From Spirochaetota bacterium (lineage in GTDB: Bacteria; Spirochaetota; Spirochaetia; DTKZ01): DNA of 24,708 nucleotides. Shown one piece after another: positions 23,094 through 24,708 of the stretch; position 1 is the stretch's first letter; every line of letters starts with the position of its first letter. The stretch spans positions 1-24,708 of the forward strand of contig JAKQWJ010000074.1 of the NCBI GenBank assembly GCA_029562045.1. Reading direction: 5' to 3'. The notes under the pieces were generated by a model. The model had not been told where the DNA came from. It did not search any database and saw nothing but the letters and a program-made list of their open reading frames with translations. Position numbers and translations under genes: made by a program.

Positions 23094-23573
23094 TCAGCCG
23101 CCGATTTTCGAAATCTGCTGCAGTTCCCGGCGATCGAAGAGTCTGCGGATATCCACGATGATGAGATAGCCGTCGTCCTGACTCACGACACCGTCGATGT
23201 ATTCCGCCCCGATTCCTGATATGATCTGCGGGGCGGGCTGGATGCGGCCGGCATCGACGGTTACCACCCGGGAGACCCTGTCGATGATGATGCCGATCTT
23301 GATTCCGTCCATGTCCAGGATCACGATTCCGCTGAGGAGTTTATCCTCCGGGTCGACGGCATCCTGGGAAATATGGAATCTCTTATGCAGATTGATCACG
23401 GGAATTATGTCGTTCCGAAGCTTGAAAAAGCCTTCGACGAAGGGCGGGGCGTTGGGGATCTTCCGGGTTTCCTGCATCCCCTGAATTTCCTTGACGTCCA
23501 TGATATCGATGCCGTACATCTTGTCCCCCAGATGAAAGGTGACAAGCTGCAGCTGGATGTCCCTGTCGGTCAT
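23094..23573 (-). CDS. cheW: Chemotaxis adaptor protein CheW
   Basis: Cytoplasmic adaptor linking chemoreceptors to the CheA kinase. It has 159 aa, the usual CheW length. It shows the SH3-like double beta-barrel pattern: QLVTFHLGDKMYGIDIMDVKEI, PNAPPFVEGFFKLRNDIIPVINLHKRF, LDMDGIKIGIIIDRVSRVVTV and IDGVVSQDDGYLIIVDIRRLF. The canonical NLRG turn reads KLRN here. I chose ATG 23573 because GGAGGGG ends just upstream; a TTG at 23618 would add 15 residues outside the family domain. It leads an operon with the DegT-like gene (5-nt gap). T. pallidum-type spirochaetes carry several CheW proteins, so this may be one paralogue of several. Confidence 0.95.
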   Translation of the reverse strand: MTDRDIQLQLVTFHLGDKMYGIDIMDVKEIQGMQETRKIPNAPPFVEGFFKLRNDIIPVINLHKRFHISQDAVDPEDKLLSGIVILDMDGIKIGIIIDRVSRVVTVDAGRIQPAPQIISGIGAEYIDGVVSQDDGYLIIVDIRRLFDRRELQQISKIGG

Positions 23574-23618
23574 GACCCCTCCGGCGAAAAGAATAATGGG
23601 ATTTCCCGACTTGTTCAA

Positions 23619-23686
23619 GGGGAAGAGCCGCGAAAATCCCTGCGGTCCGGCCTTAGCGAAGGCGGCGCGTGTTCTGGGGAAGAGCC
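23619..23686 (-). repeat. Direct repeat GGCTCTTCCCC in the cheW leader
   Basis: On the minus strand the 11-mer GGCTCTTCCCC occurs at 23686-23676 and again at 23629-23619, 57 bp apart, both between the proposed -10 and the cheW start. There is no gene in 23574-23945. The repeat could be an operator pair or chance. Confidence 0.4.
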
Positions 23687-23692
23687 ATTATA
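23687..23692 (-). promoter_or_regulatory. Possible -10 element for the cheW operon
   Basis: A perfect TATAAT lies on the minus strand directly after a T6 tract (23700-23695). No good -35 is present at normal spacing. It is the best candidate start for the cheW-recN unit and would give a leader of about 110 nt. Confidence 0.4.
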
Positions 23693-23732
23693 TATAAAAA
23701 AGCCTGGCCCCGGCGTTTACGCAGTAAGAGCC

Positions 23733-23765
23733 GGCATTTTTTATTGCGCAGCAATAAAAAATGCC
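23733..23765. repeat. 33-bp perfect inverted repeat, terminator-like
   Basis: Arms GGCATTTTTTATTGC (23733-23747) and GCAATAAAAAATGCC (23751-23765) are perfectly complementary around a 3-bp centre. The A/T tracts make either strand U-rich after a GC-rich hairpin. On the minus strand the T6 tract follows the 12-bp stem of the adjoining element (arm 23763-23774), a layout that could terminate rRNA transcription. Confidence 0.65.
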
Positions 23766-23875
23766 TGGCAACGATCCCGCGCCGCTGAAAGACCGGCGCG
23801 GGACTGGCGGTTCGCGCGCGAACCGCCGGGCCTCCGGCGGAAGCCGTAGGCTTCCGCAAAGTCGTCGCCAGGCCG
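23763..23875. repeat. 113-bp hairpin-rich element with terminal arms like 5S rRNA ends
   Basis: On the minus strand it begins GCCTGGCGACGA and ends TCGTTGCCAGGC; the ends pair over 12 bp with one G-U. Inside are four compact hairpins: 23837-23857 (9-bp stem), 23823-23840 (7-bp stem), a perfect 22-bp palindrome at 23806-23827, and 23775-23803 (9-bp stem). The terminal arms closely match the true 5S ends, but the interior is unrelated to 5S. It may be a palindromic REP/MITE-like unit or a structured spacer. No target duplication is visible. Confidence 0.7.
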
Positions 23876-23945
23876 GAGGAGGCTGCGTGCGGCCGTGTTT
23901 TCGGTAATGCGGTGGAACCGCTGTGTTGCGCTTATAAATAAAAAT

Positions 23946-24062
<117 letters not shown>

Positions 24063-24285
24063 AACAATTCACTTTCAGGCGTCTCCGGACCTCCCGGAAG
24101 GCGGGGCTCACGCCTCCCCTCCCGGGGCCGTCCGAAAAAGACGGAGGAGAGATAAAAGAGCGGGGAAGGAAAAAAAGAGCGCCTTCGTCAAGTCGACAGA
24201 ATCGAGGCTCGCCTCTCCGCTCCCCCCCTTCCCGCCGGGTCCCCATGCCGGGGAGACCCTGCCTCAGGAAGGATGAACGGAAAAT
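24063..24285 (-). other. 23S-5S spacer with two hairpins, no tRNA
   Basis: The 223-nt spacer holds no tRNA and no plausible gene. Two hairpins are evident: 24093-24126 (outer stem CCCGG/CCGGG, inner AGGCG/CGCCT) and 24128-24144 (CCGTC/GACGG). They may guide processing of the precursor. Confidence 0.6.

Positions 24286-24708
<423 letters not shown>

Overview
The window is a GC-rich bacterial chromosome segment (clearly above 60% GC by eye), almost entirely coding, with nearly every gene on the minus strand. Gene content suggests a spirochaete related to Treponema/Spirochaetales: a DUF4912 protein paired with a GH57 glucan-branching-type enzyme, a reduced mraZ-ftsZ division cluster without ftsI and most mur genes, and a CheW / DegT-like / NAD kinase / RecN block. 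This placement is an inference from gene content and order; no species can be named from the sequence alone.

Layout, read in the direction of transcription from the right edge. (1) 24708-23946: the 3' end of a 23S rRNA gene, a 223-nt spacer and a complete 5S rRNA gene. (2) 23945-23574: no gene; a hairpin-rich repeat whose outer arms copy the ends of the 5S rRNA, then a probable cheW promoter and leader. (3) 23573-18647: cheW, a DegT/DnrJ-like protein without the PLP lysine, NAD kinase, recN and an unrecognised helical protein. (4) 18252-18677: cdd, the only plus-strand gene, convergent with and overlapping the helical protein gene and divergent from the next block. (5) 18201-15387: a membrane-anchored propeller-like protein, a degenerate M23/LytM protein and a zinc-ribbon SAM methyltransferase. 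(6) 15286-12926: DUF4912 protein and GH57 enzyme behind a good sigma70-type promoter. (7) 12780-1: a promoter with MraZ-type operator repeats, then a tightly packed run mraZ-rsmH-ftsL-murF-mraY-ftsW-ftsQ-ftsA-ftsZ-xer-deoC-lipoprotein-dprA-topA, continuing past the left edge.

Block 7 combines division and peptidoglycan-precursor genes with chromosome-processing genes (tyrosine recombinase, DprA, topoisomerase I) in what looks like one transcription unit of about 12.7 kb. Gaps are at most about 30 nt and many neighbours overlap by 1, 4 or 8 nt, so translational coupling is likely. DeoC and Cdd both belong to (deoxy)nucleoside salvage but lie in separate units.

Most of the window is housekeeping. 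No clearly new multi-gene system is visible. The points most worth following are three enzyme-family proteins that appear to lack canonical catalytic residues (GH57, DegT, M23), the MraZ operator layout, the hairpin element beside the 5S gene, and the propeller/pseudo-M23/methyltransferase operon.
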